Shown here: positions 1 through 8,145 of the stretch, piece after piece
Position numbering within the stretch: the stretch's first letter is position 1
How the letters are laid out: every line of letters begins with the position of its first letter
DNA from: Nocardioides sp. Root682
Lineage (GTDB): Bacteria; Actinomycetota; Actinomycetes; Propionibacteriales; Nocardioidaceae
Direction of reading: 5' to 3'
NCBI RefSeq assembly: GCF_001427795.1
Contig: NZ_LMHJ01000002.1
Span: forward strand, 186,001-250,000
DNA: 64,000 nt
Program-made: the position numbers and the translations under genes
Notes under the pieces: generated by a model
Seen by the model: only the letters and a program-made list of their open reading frames with translations
Told to the model about the DNA's origin: nothing
Database searches by the model: none

Positions 1-531
1 GGTCACCACGAGGTTCGCGCCGTCGCGGGTGCCGAGCTCGTCGATCTCGGCGAAGAGGTGGTCGGCGGCGTACCGCGCGAACACGTCGGACAGGCCGGGC
101 TCGACGCCCATCCCGACGAGGGCGAGCCGGCCGGCGGCCTCCCAGTCCCCGGCCACGGCGAACTGCTCGTCGCCGAGCTTCACCCCCGTCTTCTCGTACG
201 GCGACTCGGGGTGTGGCTTCGACAACGACATCGCCATGTCGAGGTAGTCGGCACCGGCGGCGAACGCGCCGTTGAAGATGCTCATGGCGAAGACCGGGTC
301 GACGGCGTTCATCACGTGCGTGATCCGGTGGGTGCGGCACAACGCCGTCACCGATTCCGCCGAGGACGCGTCGACCTGCGCGGCGACGTACCGATCGTCG
401 GTGGCGGCGGCCGTCGCGGCCCGAGCCGGGTCGTAGTCGGCGATGACGACGGTCTCGAAGAAGTCGCGACGGGCCGCGATCGCGGTGAACGCACCACCGA
501 CGCCGCCGGCCCCGACCAGCAGGATCCTCAT
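1..531 (-). CDS. Saccharopine dehydrogenase-like NAD(P)-binding protein (3' end outside window)
   Basis: Reading the minus strand from the ATG at 531 gives 177 uninterrupted codons that run off the left edge, so the C-terminus is missing. The N-terminus (MRILLVGAGGVGGAFTAIAA) is a Rossmann dinucleotide-binding fold with GxGGVG, and the later GVEPGLSDVFARYAADH segment is typical of the saccharopine dehydrogenase/carboxynorspermidine dehydrogenase superfamily. The start lies 1 nt after the stop of the aldehyde dehydrogenase gene on the same strand, so the two are almost surely co-transcribed. Family knowledge suggests an NAD(P)-dependent dehydrogenase or reductase acting on an amino acid or polyamine derivative. 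The neighbours point to polyamine or lysine catabolism, but the exact substrate cannot be read from this fragment. Confidence 0.85.
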   Translation of the reverse strand, partial: MRILLVGAGGVGGAFTAIAARRDFFETVVIADYDPARAATAAATDDRYVAAQVDASSAESVTALCRTHRITHVMNAVDPVFAMSIFNGAFAAGADYLDMAMSLSKPHPESPYEKTGVKLGDEQFAVAGDWEAAGRLALVGMGVEPGLSDVFARYAADHLFAEIDELGTRDGANLVVT

Positions 532-532
532 G

Positions 533-1972
533 TCACTCACCGATGTACGACATGACGTGCTTGATGCGCGTGTAGTCCTCGAGCCCGTACATCGAGAGGT
601 CCTTGCCGTAGCCGGAGTGCTTGAAGCCGCCGTGCGGCATCTCGGAGACGAAGGGGATGTGGGTGTTGATCCAGACCACGCCGAAGTCGAGCTTGCGCGA
701 CATCCGCAGCGCGCGGCCGTGGTCCCTGGTCCAGACACTGGAGGAGAGGCCGTACTGGACGCCGTTGGCGAAGCGGAGCGCCTCGCCCTCGTCGCTGAAC
801 CGCTGGATGGTGATGACCGGACCGAAGATCTCCTGCTGGATCGCCTCGTCGTCCTGGCGCAGGCCGGAGACGACGGTGGGCTCGTAGAAGTAGCCGCCCT
901 CGCCGCCGAGGACGGTGGCGCGGGCACCGCCGGCGGCGATCGCGGCATGGTCGGGGAGCCGGTCGACCGTGCCGGCGACCCGGGCGAGCTGGTCGGGGTT
1001 GTTCAGTGCTCCGTAGAGGACGTCGGGGTCGTCGGGCATGCCGGTGCGGGTGTTCCTGGCCTGCTCGGCGAGGGCCGCCACGAACTCGTCGTGGACTCCG
1101 TCGGCGACCAGGACCCGGGTCGCGGCGGTGCAGTCCTGGCCGGCGTTGAAGTAGCCGGCGGTGGCGATCGACTCCGCGGCAGCGGCGAGGTCGGCGTCGT
1201 CGAAGATGACGACCGGGGCCTTGCCGCCGAGCTCGAGGTGCACCCGCTTGAGGTCCGTTGCCGCGGAGGCGGCGACCTCCGTCCCGGCCCGCACGGAGCC
1301 GGTGATCGCGACCAGCTGCGGGGTCGGGTGCTCGACCAGGGCGCGACCGGTGTCGCGGTTGCCGCAGACGACGTTGAGGGTGCCCGGCGGCAGGAACTCG
1401 CTCGCGAGCTCCGCGAGCAGGACCGTGCTGGCCGGGGTGGTGTCGCTGGGCTTGAGGACCACCGTGTTGCCGGCGGCGAGCGCCGGTGCGATCTTCCAGA
1501 TGGCCATCATCAGCGGGTAGTTCCACGGGGTCACCTGGGCGACCACACCGATCGGTTCGCGGCGGATCCAGGAGGTGTGGTCCTTGAGGTACTCGCCCGC
1601 GCTGCGGCCCTCGAGCACCCGCGCCGCACCGGCGAAGAAGCGGAGCTCGTCGACGGCGGGCGGCAGCTCCTCCTCGGCAGTGAGGCCGATCGGCTTGCCG
1701 GTGTTCTCGCACTCGACCCGGACGAACTCGTCGGCCCGGTCCTCCAGTGCCTGCGCCATCCGCAGCAGCGCCTCCTGGCGCTCGCGTGGCGTCGTGTCGC
1801 CCCACGTCTCGAACGCGGCGTCGGCGGCGCGCATGGCGCGGTCGACGTCCTCGGCGTTGCTGGCCGGCGCGGTGGCGTACGCAGCCCCGGTGGACGGGTT
1901 GACGACGTCGTAGGTGGCGCCGGAGGCCGCGTCGACGAGCTCACCGTTGATCAGGTTCCGCAGGGGGGTCAT
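533..1972 (-). CDS. Aldehyde dehydrogenase, probably gamma-aminobutyraldehyde dehydrogenase
   Basis: A 479-residue NAD-dependent aldehyde dehydrogenase. It shows the family landmarks in order: the TPWNYPL segment, VLKPSDTTP, the glycine-rich ITGSVRAGTE, the catalytic-glutamate motif LELGGKAPVV, the catalytic cysteine in GYFNAGQDCTAATR, and EIFGPVI. I place the start at MTPLRNLINGEL (1972), which matches the usual N-terminus; an in-frame ATG at 2020 would add 16 atypical residues. It is followed after 1 nt by the saccharopine-dehydrogenase-like gene and is divergent from a class III aminotransferase. Next to a spermidine/putrescine transporter, oxidation of 4-aminobutyraldehyde formed by putrescine transamination is the most likely role. 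That substrate assignment is inference from context; the family call is firm. Confidence 0.93.
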   Translation of the reverse strand: MTPLRNLINGELVDAASGATYDVVNPSTGAAYATAPASNAEDVDRAMRAADAAFETWGDTTPRERQEALLRMAQALEDRADEFVRVECENTGKPIGLTAEEELPPAVDELRFFAGAARVLEGRSAGEYLKDHTSWIRREPIGVVAQVTPWNYPLMMAIWKIAPALAAGNTVVLKPSDTTPASTVLLAELASEFLPPGTLNVVCGNRDTGRALVEHPTPQLVAITGSVRAGTEVAASAATDLKRVHLELGGKAPVVIFDDADLAAAAESIATAGYFNAGQDCTAATRVLVADGVHDEFVAALAEQARNTRTGMPDDPDVLYGALNNPDQLARVAGTVDRLPDHAAIAAGGARATVLGGEGGYFYEPTVVSGLRQDDEAIQQEIFGPVITIQRFSDEGEALRFANGVQYGLSSSVWTRDHGRALRMSRKLDFGVVWINTHIPFVSEMPHGGFKHSGYGKDLSMYGLEDYTRIKHVMSYIGE

Positions 1973-2017
1973 GGCCGGGAGCCTAGCCAGCATCCCGGCA
2001 GTTCGGAAGCACTCGAA

Positions 2018-2032
2018 CAACGAAATCCGTTG
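2018..2032. promoter_or_regulatory. Candidate operator between the aldehyde dehydrogenase and aminotransferase genes
   Basis: CAACG-AAATC-CGTTG is a perfect inverted repeat with 5-bp arms in the 123-bp divergent intergenic region. The first twelve bases, CAACGAAATCCG, recur exactly at 7622-7633 between the potD-like gene and the Lrp/AsnC regulator. A shared site in both divergent promoters of the polyamine locus suggests binding by the local regulator; this has not been tested. Confidence 0.45.
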
Positions 2033-2095
2033 CCATCAGGTGAACTGGCGACGGATTCACTTGCTCGCAGCGGATGAACGGGTCAAGATGAGCGG

Positions 2096-3487
2096 GTGGC
2101 CCACGACTCCGAACAGCACGCAGCCCTCCAGAAGTCCGCGCGCGACCACCTCTGGATGCACTTCACCCGCATGTCGTCGTACGACACGGCCGAGGTGCCG
2201 GTGATCGTGCGGGGCGACGGCGCGTACATCTGGGACGCCCACGGGCGGAAGTACCTCGACGCGCTCGGCGGACTGTTCGTCAGCCAGCTCGGGCACGGGC
2301 GCACGGACCTGGCCGAGGTCGCCGCGAAGCAGGCCTCCGAGCTGGCGTTCTTCCCGCTGTGGTCCTACGCGCACCCCACCGCCATCGAGCTGGCGGCGAA
2401 GGTCGCGTCGTACGCCCCCGGTGACCTCAACCGGGTCTTCTTCACCTCCGGTGGCGGCGAGGCGGTCGAGTCGGCCTGGAAGCTCGCCAAGAACTACTTC
2501 AAGCTCGTCGGCAAGCCGATGAAGCACAAGGTGATCTCGCGGACCATCGCCTATCACGGCACCACCCACGGCGCGCTCTCGATCACCGGCCTGCCCGGAC
2601 TCAAGCAGCAGTTCGAACCCCTGGTCCCGTCCACCTTCCGGGTGCCGAACACCAACTTCTACCGCGCGCCCGACCGGTTCCAGGCCGACGGTGGCGACCC
2701 CGAGGCGTTCGGGCGCTGGGCGGCGGACCAGATCGCCGTACAGATCGAGAACGAAGGTCCCGACTCGGTGGCCGCGGTCTTCCTCGAGCCGGTGCAGAAC
2801 GCCGGCGGCTGCTTCCCACCACCCCCCGGCTACTTCCAGCGGGTCCGCGAGGTCTGCGACCAGTACGACGTCCTGCTGGTCTCCGACGAGGTGATCTGCG
2901 CGTTCGGGCGACTGGGCCACATGTTCGGCGCCGAGCGCTACGGCTACCAGCCCGACATCATCACCTGCGCGAAGGGCATCACCTCCGGCTACGCCCCGCT
3001 CGGCGCGATGATCGCCAGCGACCGCCTGTACGAGCCGTTCGCCCACGGCGCGGAGATGTTCGCCCACGGCTACACCTTCGGCGGCCACCCCGTCTCCACC
3101 GCGGTCGCGCTGAAGAACCTCGAGATCTTCGAGACCGAGGGCATCAACGAGGGCGTCCGTGCCCGTGAGGGTGACTTCCGGGCGACCCTGGAGAAGCTGC
3201 TCGACCTGCCCATCGTCGGCGACGTCCGCGGCGACGGCTTCTTCTACGGCATCGAGCTCGTCAAGGACAAGGCGACCAAGGAGACCTTCAACGACGAGGA
3301 GGCCGAGCGCCTGCTGCGCGGCTACCTCTCCAAGGCCTTGTACGACGCCGGCATCTACTGCCGCGCCGACGACCGCGGCGACCCGGTCATCCAGCTCTCG
3401 CCGCCGTTGATCTGCGGCCAGGAGCACTTCGACGAGATCGAGCAGAAGCTCCGCAGCGTGCTGACCGGAGCGCTCGAGCTCCTGTAG
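2096..3487 (+). CDS. Class III PLP aminotransferase, probably putrescine/polyamine aminotransferase
   Basis: A 463-residue fold-type I aminotransferase with a GTG start. The PLP-binding lysine lies in DIITCAKGITSGYAPLGAMI, the cofactor aspartate in LLVSDEVICAFGRLG, and FTSGGGEAVESAWKLAKNY forms the phosphate-binding region. Length and motifs match the SpuC/putrescine-pyruvate and omega-amino acid aminotransferase group. It is divergent from the aldehyde dehydrogenase and sits beside a polyamine ABC transporter, so it probably converts putrescine to 4-aminobutyraldehyde, the substrate of that dehydrogenase. Other diamines or beta-amino acids remain possible, because class III members cannot be separated by motif alone. 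A bidirectional terminator follows immediately. Confidence 0.92.
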   Translation: MAHDSEQHAALQKSARDHLWMHFTRMSSYDTAEVPVIVRGDGAYIWDAHGRKYLDALGGLFVSQLGHGRTDLAEVAAKQASELAFFPLWSYAHPTAIELAAKVASYAPGDLNRVFFTSGGGEAVESAWKLAKNYFKLVGKPMKHKVISRTIAYHGTTHGALSITGLPGLKQQFEPLVPSTFRVPNTNFYRAPDRFQADGGDPEAFGRWAADQIAVQIENEGPDSVAAVFLEPVQNAGGCFPPPPGYFQRVREVCDQYDVLLVSDEVICAFGRLGHMFGAERYGYQPDIITCAKGITSGYAPLGAMIASDRLYEPFAHGAEMFAHGYTFGGHPVSTAVALKNLEIFETEGINEGVRAREGDFRATLEKLLDLPIVGDVRGDGFFYGIELVKDKATKETFNDEEAERLLRGYLSKALYDAGIYCRADDRGDPVIQLSPPLICGQEHFDEIEQKLRSVLTGALELL

Positions 3488-3492
3488 GGGAC

Positions 3493-3534
3493 GGGGTGCC
3501 GGGAGTCCCGTGGGGAGATTCCCGGCATCACCCC
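3493..3534. terminator. Bidirectional terminator between convergent genes
   Basis: TGCCGGGA at 3497-3504 pairs perfectly with TCCCGGCA at 3520-3527, and flanking GGGG (3493-3496) and CCCC (3531-3534) extend the stem across a small bulge. It fills the gap between the convergent aminotransferase and potC-like genes. No U-tract is seen, as is usual in GC-rich actinobacteria. Confidence 0.6.
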
Positions 3535-3535
3535 A

Positions 3536-4354
3536 CTACTCGACGAGCTTGCGCTTGCGGGTGGCGAGCATGTTGCCGAGCACCAGGAACATCGAGATCA
3601 GGAACATCGCGGTGCCGACCACGTTGACCTGCATCGGGATGCCGCGTTGGGAGACGCCCCAGACGAACATCGGGAAGGTGACGGTCTGGCCGGCATTGAG
3701 GTTCGTGATGATGAAGTCGTCGAAGGAGAGCGAGAAGCTCAGCAGGGCCGCGGCCGCGATGCCGGGGAAGACCAGCGGGAACGTGATCCGCCAGAACGTC
3801 GTCGACTCGTTGGCGTAGAGGTCCATCGCGGCCTGCTCGAGGTTCTCGTCCAGTCCGGCCAGGCGTGCCTTGACCGTCACGATGACGAAGGACAGGCAGA
3901 ACATCACGTGGGCGATGAAGATGGTCCAGAACCCGAGGCGCCCGCCGAAGCCGGCGGACACGAAGAGCGCCAGCAGTGAGGAGCCCATCACGATCTCGGG
4001 GGAGGCCATGGGCAGGAAGATGATCGTGTTGATCGCCGAGCGGCCGGCAAAGCTGTGCCGCACGAGGGCGAAGGCCGCGAGCGTCCCGAGGAGGGTGGCG
4101 ACGACGGTGGCGAGCAGCCCGATCTCGACGCTGCGCAGCACCGCGTCGCACATGCCGTCGGGCTTGCAGGGGTTGGCCCAGTTGTCGAGCGTGAAGCTCC
4201 GGAACGCGTAGACGTTCCGTGAGTCGCTGTTGTCGTTGAAGCTCATCAGCATCACGACGGCGATCGGCACGAACATGTAGACGAGGACGAGGATCCCCGC
4301 GGCCATCACGAGGTGGTCGCCGATCCACCGCCCGGCCCGTTGCAGCCCGGTCAT
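3536..4354 (-). CDS. potC: Spermidine/putrescine ABC transporter permease, PotC-like
   Basis: A 272-residue inner-membrane permease with about six hydrophobic segments. The binding-protein-dependent transport EAA loop appears as EQAAMDLYANESTTFWRITFP, where it contacts the ATPase. The sequence around SFDDFIITNLNAGQTVTFP is characteristic of PotC/PotI-type permeases. It is the last gene of the order substrate-binding protein, ATPase, permease B, permease C, and is separated from permease B by 49 nt. The hairpin at 3493-3534 probably ends the transcript. It would form the translocation channel together with the permease at 4404-5252. Confidence 0.92.
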   Translation of the reverse strand: MTGLQRAGRWIGDHLVMAAGILVLVYMFVPIAVVMLMSFNDNSDSRNVYAFRSFTLDNWANPCKPDGMCDAVLRSVEIGLLATVVATLLGTLAAFALVRHSFAGRSAINTIIFLPMASPEIVMGSSLLALFVSAGFGGRLGFWTIFIAHVMFCLSFVIVTVKARLAGLDENLEQAAMDLYANESTTFWRITFPLVFPGIAAAALLSFSLSFDDFIITNLNAGQTVTFPMFVWGVSQRGIPMQVNVVGTAMFLISMFLVLGNMLATRKRKLVE

Positions 4355-4403
4355 CGGGGTCCCTGCGAAAGCGCGAGCGCAGCGAGTGGTTTTGTGGGGT
4401 GGT

Positions 4404-5252
4404 TCACAACAGCTCCTCCGTCCCGGCCTTGCGGATGTAGACCATCACCATCGCCACGATGATGACCATCAGGATCACCGAGAGTGCGCCGGCCGCCGCG
4501 TAGTCGCCGGTGCTGGTGAACAGGTCCTGGATGACGTTGCCGACCATCCGCTGGTTGGGGCTGCCGAGCAGCCGGGCGTTGATGTAGTCGCCGGCTGCGG
4601 GGATGAAGGTGAGCAGGGTTCCGGCGACCACTCCCGGCATCGACAGCGGCAGGGTCACCTTGAGGAACCCGCGTGTCGGGGAGGCGTAGAGGTCGCCGGC
4701 TGCCTCGATGAGCCGGCCGTCGATCTTCTCCAGGCTGGCGTAGAGGGGGAGCACCATGAAGGGCAGGAAGTTGTAGACCAGACCGGCGATGACGGCCACG
4801 GGCGTGGCCAGCAGCCGGCCGTCCTCGCCCATCAGGTGCACCGTCTGCAGCGCGTCCACGATGAACCCGTCGTCGGCCAGGATCAGCTTCCACGACAGCG
4901 TGCGGACCAGGAAGCTGGTGAAGAACGGCGCGATCACCAGCACCAGCAGCAGGGTGCGCCACCGTCCGGACTTGAAGGCGATGGCGTAGGCGAGCAGGTA
5001 GCCGAGCACCAGGCAGATCGCCGTCGCCACACCGGCGTACCAGAGGGAGCGCCAGAGCGGTTGCCAGAACTCCCCGAGCGCATCGGTGAAGTTCGCGAAG
5101 CGGTACGTGACGTCGTACCCCGTCAGGACCGAGCCCTCGGGGTCGTAGAGGCTGGTCGCGAGGAGCGACAGGAACGGGATGACGAAGAACAACCCGAGCC
5201 AGACGACGGCCGGCAGCATCAACCAGTAGCCGGTGAACCGCCCCCTCCGCAT
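4404..5252 (-). CDS. potB: Spermidine/putrescine ABC transporter permease, PotB-like
   Basis: A 282-residue permease starting at ATG 5252, whose A overlaps the TGA stop of the ATPase gene (TGATG), so translation is coupled. The open frame continues upstream inside the ATPase gene, but the coupled ATG followed by the first transmembrane segment (TGYWLMLPAVVWLGLFFVIP) is the sensible start. About six membrane spans are visible, with the EAA-like loop AAGDLYASPTRGFLKVTLPLS. It pairs with the PotC-like permease downstream. Confidence 0.92.
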   Translation of the reverse strand: MRRGRFTGYWLMLPAVVWLGLFFVIPFLSLLATSLYDPEGSVLTGYDVTYRFANFTDALGEFWQPLWRSLWYAGVATAICLVLGYLLAYAIAFKSGRWRTLLLVLVIAPFFTSFLVRTLSWKLILADDGFIVDALQTVHLMGEDGRLLATPVAVIAGLVYNFLPFMVLPLYASLEKIDGRLIEAAGDLYASPTRGFLKVTLPLSMPGVVAGTLLTFIPAAGDYINARLLGSPNQRMVGNVIQDLFTSTGDYAAAGALSVILMVIIVAMVMVYIRKAGTEELL

Positions 5253-6385
5253 CAGGACTCCTCCACCGCGCCGGCGTTGACGTCCTGGCTCGCGGGCAGC
5301 AGGAAGGAGAACTCTGGGCGCCACGACACGTCGACCGCCGTGCCCCGGGGGATGATGCCGCGCGCCCCGGTGTTCTGCTCGAAGGACATCAGCTCCTGGC
5401 CCCACGGCATCCGGACGAGGTACTGGGTGCTGACCCCCACGAAGCTCACGTCGGTGACCACACCGCCCTGCATGTGGTTGCCGGGTGCGTCGATCGGTTC
5501 GCCCTCGGGAGCGATGAGGACCTTCTCCGGCCGGATGCCGACCCAGCCCGGGCCGCTCGTCACGTGGGCCCGGTCGGCGGGGATCGAGACCTGGGTGCCC
5601 TGCATGTCGACCTTCACCACGTCGCTGCCGGCGTTGCTCACCGTGCCGGCGATCAGGTTGGACTGGCCGAGGAAGTTGGCGACGAAGGTGGTGCGCGGGT
5701 TCTCGTAGAGCTCGGCAGGCGACCCCATCTGCTCGATCTCGCCGCTGTTCATGACCGCGATCGTGTCGGCCATCGTCATCGCTTCTTCCTGGTCGTGCGT
5801 GACGTGCACGAAGGTGAGGCCGACCTCGGTCTGGATCCGCTTGATCTCGATCTGCATCCCGCGGCGCAGCTTGAGGTCCAGCGCGCCGAGGGGTTCGTCG
5901 AGGAGCAGCACCTCGGGCCGGTTGATCAACGCCCGGGCCAGGGCCACCCGCTGCTGTTGGCCACCCGAGAGCATCGGCGGCTTCTTGCGGGCCTGACCTT
6001 CGAGCTCGACGAGCTCCAGCATGGCCCTGACCTGCTCGTCGACGTCCTTGGCCTTGCGTCGCCGCAGGCCGAAGGCGACGTTCTCGTGGATGTCGAGGTG
6101 CGGGAACAGGGCGTAGTTCTGGAAGACGGTGTTGACCGGGCGGCGGTACGGCTTCGCGTAGGTGATCTCGTCGTCGCCGAGGTGGATCGTGCCCGAGGTC
6201 GGTACGTCGAGGCCGGCCACCATGCGCAGGGTGGTGGTCTTCCCGCACCCCGACGGGCCGAGCAGGGCGAAGAACTTCCCTGCGGGGATCTCCAGGTCGA
6301 GGGCCTTCACCGCCGTGAAGGTGCTGAACTCCTTGGTGAGCGCGGTGAGCCGGAGGCTCCGCGAGCTGTCAGCCGCCAATGACAT
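5252..6385 (-). CDS. potA: Spermidine/putrescine ABC transporter ATP-binding protein, PotA-like
   Basis: A 377-residue ATPase. Walker A GPSGCGKT is at about residues 43-50, with Q-loop VFQNYALFPHL, signature LSGGQQQRVALARAL, Walker B LLLDEPLGALD and switch histidine THDQEEAMTMAD. The C-terminal region of about 120 residues is the TOBE domain (GWVGIRPEKVLIAPEG), typical of the PotA/MalK subfamily. The start overlaps the end of the substrate-binding-protein gene by 17 nt and the stop overlaps the PotB-like start by 1 nt, so the operon is tightly coupled. It powers uptake of the polyamine bound by the protein encoded at 6369-7535. Confidence 0.95.
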   Translation of the reverse strand: MSLAADSSRSLRLTALTKEFSTFTAVKALDLEIPAGKFFALLGPSGCGKTTTLRMVAGLDVPTSGTIHLGDDEITYAKPYRRPVNTVFQNYALFPHLDIHENVAFGLRRRKAKDVDEQVRAMLELVELEGQARKKPPMLSGGQQQRVALARALINRPEVLLLDEPLGALDLKLRRGMQIEIKRIQTEVGLTFVHVTHDQEEAMTMADTIAVMNSGEIEQMGSPAELYENPRTTFVANFLGQSNLIAGTVSNAGSDVVKVDMQGTQVSIPADRAHVTSGPGWVGIRPEKVLIAPEGEPIDAPGNHMQGGVVTDVSFVGVSTQYLVRMPWGQELMSFEQNTGARGIIPRGTAVDVSWRPEFSFLLPASQDVNAGAVEES

Positions 6386-7535
6386 CGGCGAATTCTCCTT
6401 CGTAGGCGCGGATCTGGAACTCCTCGAGGGCCATGAACGAGTGCGTGGTGGCCAGCGACTCGGCGGTCGGGAAGATCAGCGGGTTGTCGACGAGGCTCGG
6501 GTCGACCTTCTCCATCGCCTCCTGGGCGCCCTTGACCGGGCAGATGTACCAGACGTACGCCGCGAGCTTCGCCGCAACTTCGGGCTCGTAGTAGTAGTTG
6601 ATCCACTTCTCGGCGTTGCCCTTGTGGGTGGCGAGGTTCGGCACCAGCATGTTGTCGGCCCAGATCATCTGGCCCTCTTCGGGCGTGACGAACACGAGGT
6701 TCTCGTCCTCGGCCGCGGCGACGTCACCGGACCAGGCCTCGCAGGCCACGACGTTGCCGGCAGCGAGGTCCTGGATGTACTCGTTGCCGGTGAAGGCCCG
6801 GATCTGTCCGTCCCCGCGGGCCTTGCGCAGCCGCTCGAGGGCGGTGTCCCAGTCGCGGTCGGTGAACTTCGCGGGGTCGGCGCCTTCCGCGAGCATGATC
6901 AGGCCCATGGTGTCGCGCATCTCGGTGAGCAGGGAGACCCGGCCCTTGAGGTCGGGGCGGCTGAGCAGCTCGGAGAAGGAGCGGACCTCCTTGACCTTCG
7001 ACTTGTTGTAGGCGATGCCGGTGAGTCCGCTCTGCCAGGGCGCGGAGTAGGTGCGGTCGGGGTCCCAGCCGACGCCGGCGAGGGAGTCGATCAGGTTCGC
7101 GTGCAGGTTGGGGACCTTCGCCTTGTCCAGCGGCTGGATCCACCCGACCTGGATCATCCGCGCGGCCATCCAGTCGGTGAGCATGAACAGGTCGCGCTTC
7201 GAGGACTGGCACGAGCCGAGCTGGTTGACGACCTTGGCGAAGAACTCGAGGTTGTCGTTGACGTCGGCGGTGTAGCTGACCTCGATGCCCATCGCCTTCT
7301 GGAAGTCGGTGAGGGTCGAGGTGTACTCGCCGTCGTCCTCGTCGAGGTAGCCGGGCCAGTTGGACACGATGAGGCGCTTGTCGGACTCCGACAGGTCGCG
7401 GGTCGTGCACTGCGAGGGATCCTGCTTGCGGTCCGGCGTCCCGAACAGGGGGAGGGCCGCGAGCCCGCCCGCGCCGAGCAGCAGCCCGGAACCGCCGCGC
7501 AGCATCGTCCTGCGACTCAGCTGGGGTGAGACCAA
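6369..7535 (-). CDS. potD: Polyamine-type extracellular substrate-binding protein, PotD-like, with Tat signal
   Basis: A 388-residue periplasmic-type binding protein (family 1 of spermidine/putrescine binding proteins). I start it at TTG 7535 because GGAGGT (plus-strand ACCTCC at 7544-7549) lies 8 nt upstream; the frame continues further but without coding character. The N-terminus has a twin-arginine motif (SRRTMLRGGSG) followed by a hydrophobic stretch, so Tat export is likely; no clear lipobox is seen. Segments such as LIVSNWPGYLDEDDG and GEGADPAKFTDRDWDTA-like regions match PotD/PotF proteins. It is the first gene of a four-gene operon with ATPase and two permeases, and is divergent from an Lrp/AsnC regulator. 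Confidence 0.9.
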   Translation of the reverse strand: MVSPQLSRRTMLRGGSGLLLGAGGLAALPLFGTPDRKQDPSQCTTRDLSESDKRLIVSNWPGYLDEDDGEYTSTLTDFQKAMGIEVSYTADVNDNLEFFAKVVNQLGSCQSSKRDLFMLTDWMAARMIQVGWIQPLDKAKVPNLHANLIDSLAGVGWDPDRTYSAPWQSGLTGIAYNKSKVKEVRSFSELLSRPDLKGRVSLLTEMRDTMGLIMLAEGADPAKFTDRDWDTALERLRKARGDGQIRAFTGNEYIQDLAAGNVVACEAWSGDVAAAEDENLVFVTPEEGQMIWADNMLVPNLATHKGNAEKWINYYYEPEVAAKLAAYVWYICPVKGAQEAMEKVDPSLVDNPLIFPTAESLATTHSFMALEEFQIRAYEGEFADVIGG

Positions 7536-7621
7536 CGCCTGCCACCTCCGATCAAGTTCTGCGCATCGTGGCACGACAAGGAACCAGTGACAAGGGATTC
7601 CGTGGTCAGTTGACACGAACG

Positions 7622-7647
7622 CAACGAAATCCGCACCTGCATGTTGC
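7622..7647. promoter_or_regulatory. Candidate regulator site between potD-like gene and Lrp/AsnC gene
   Basis: CAACGAAATCCG at 7622-7633 is identical to twelve bases at 2018-2029. Here GCAAC (7621-7625) also forms an inverted repeat with GTTGC (7643-7647). The site sits in the 145-bp divergent region of the transporter operon and its adjacent regulator, which is where an Lrp-type autoregulatory operator is expected. The assignment is inference. Confidence 0.45.
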
Positions 7648-7680
7648 GTGGGGTGCCTGAACCCTGTGAGGATCGTGCTC

Positions 7681-8145
7681 GTGAACAAATCCCGCTCGGT
7701 CGTGCTGGACGACGTCTCGAAGGCGATCATCGCCGAGCTCCAGGAGGACGGCCGCCGTTCGTACGCCTCCATCGGCAAGGCCGTCGGGCTCTCCGAGGCG
7801 GCCGTGCGCCAACGCGTGCAGCGCCTCGTCGACGGCGGCGTGGTCCAGGTCGTGGCGGTCACCGATCCCACCGAGATGGGGTTCGCCCGCCAGGCGATGA
7901 TCGGCATCAAGGCGACCGGCCAGCTCGAACCGATCGCCGACGCGCTCGCCGCGATTGACGAGATCGACTACGTCGTGATCACGGCCGGGTCCTACGACCT
8001 GCTCGTCGAGGTCGTCTGCGAGAGCGACGACCACCTGCTCGAGATCGTGTCCCGGCGGATCCGCACCATCAAGGGTGTCGTGTCCACCGAGACCCACGTC
8101 TACCTGAAGCTGCGCAAGCAGACCTATGCGTGGGGTGTGCGATGA
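7681..8145 (+). CDS. Lrp/AsnC family transcriptional regulator
   Basis: A 154-residue protein. The N-terminal winged helix-turn-helix (LDDVSKAIIAELQEDGRRSY then IGKAVGLSEAAVRQRVQRL) is followed by an effector-binding RAM domain (about residues 70-150; VITAGSYDLLVEVVCESDDH). GTG 7681 is chosen because TGAGGA ends 8 nt upstream; earlier in-frame starts lack a ribosome site. It is divergent from the potDABC-like operon and its stop overlaps the start of the next gene (ATGA). Members usually respond to amino acids or related small molecules; regulation of the polyamine genes is a reasonable inference. Confidence 0.93.
   Translation: MNKSRSVVLDDVSKAIIAELQEDGRRSYASIGKAVGLSEAAVRQRVQRLVDGGVVQVVAVTDPTEMGFARQAMIGIKATGQLEPIADALAAIDEIDYVVITAGSYDLLVEVVCESDDHLLEIVSRRIRTIKGVVSTETHVYLKLRKQTYAWGVR

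Noticed and set aside
443..2077. Plus-strand open frame opposite the aldehyde dehydrogenase
   Set aside because: The minus strand has all aldehyde dehydrogenase motifs; the plus frame is Gly/Val/Asp-rich shadow sequence.
4355..4403. GCGCGAGCGCAGCGAGT sequence between permease genes as a regulatory element
   Set aside because: A short self-complementary GC stretch inside an operon; no second copy or known motif was noticed.
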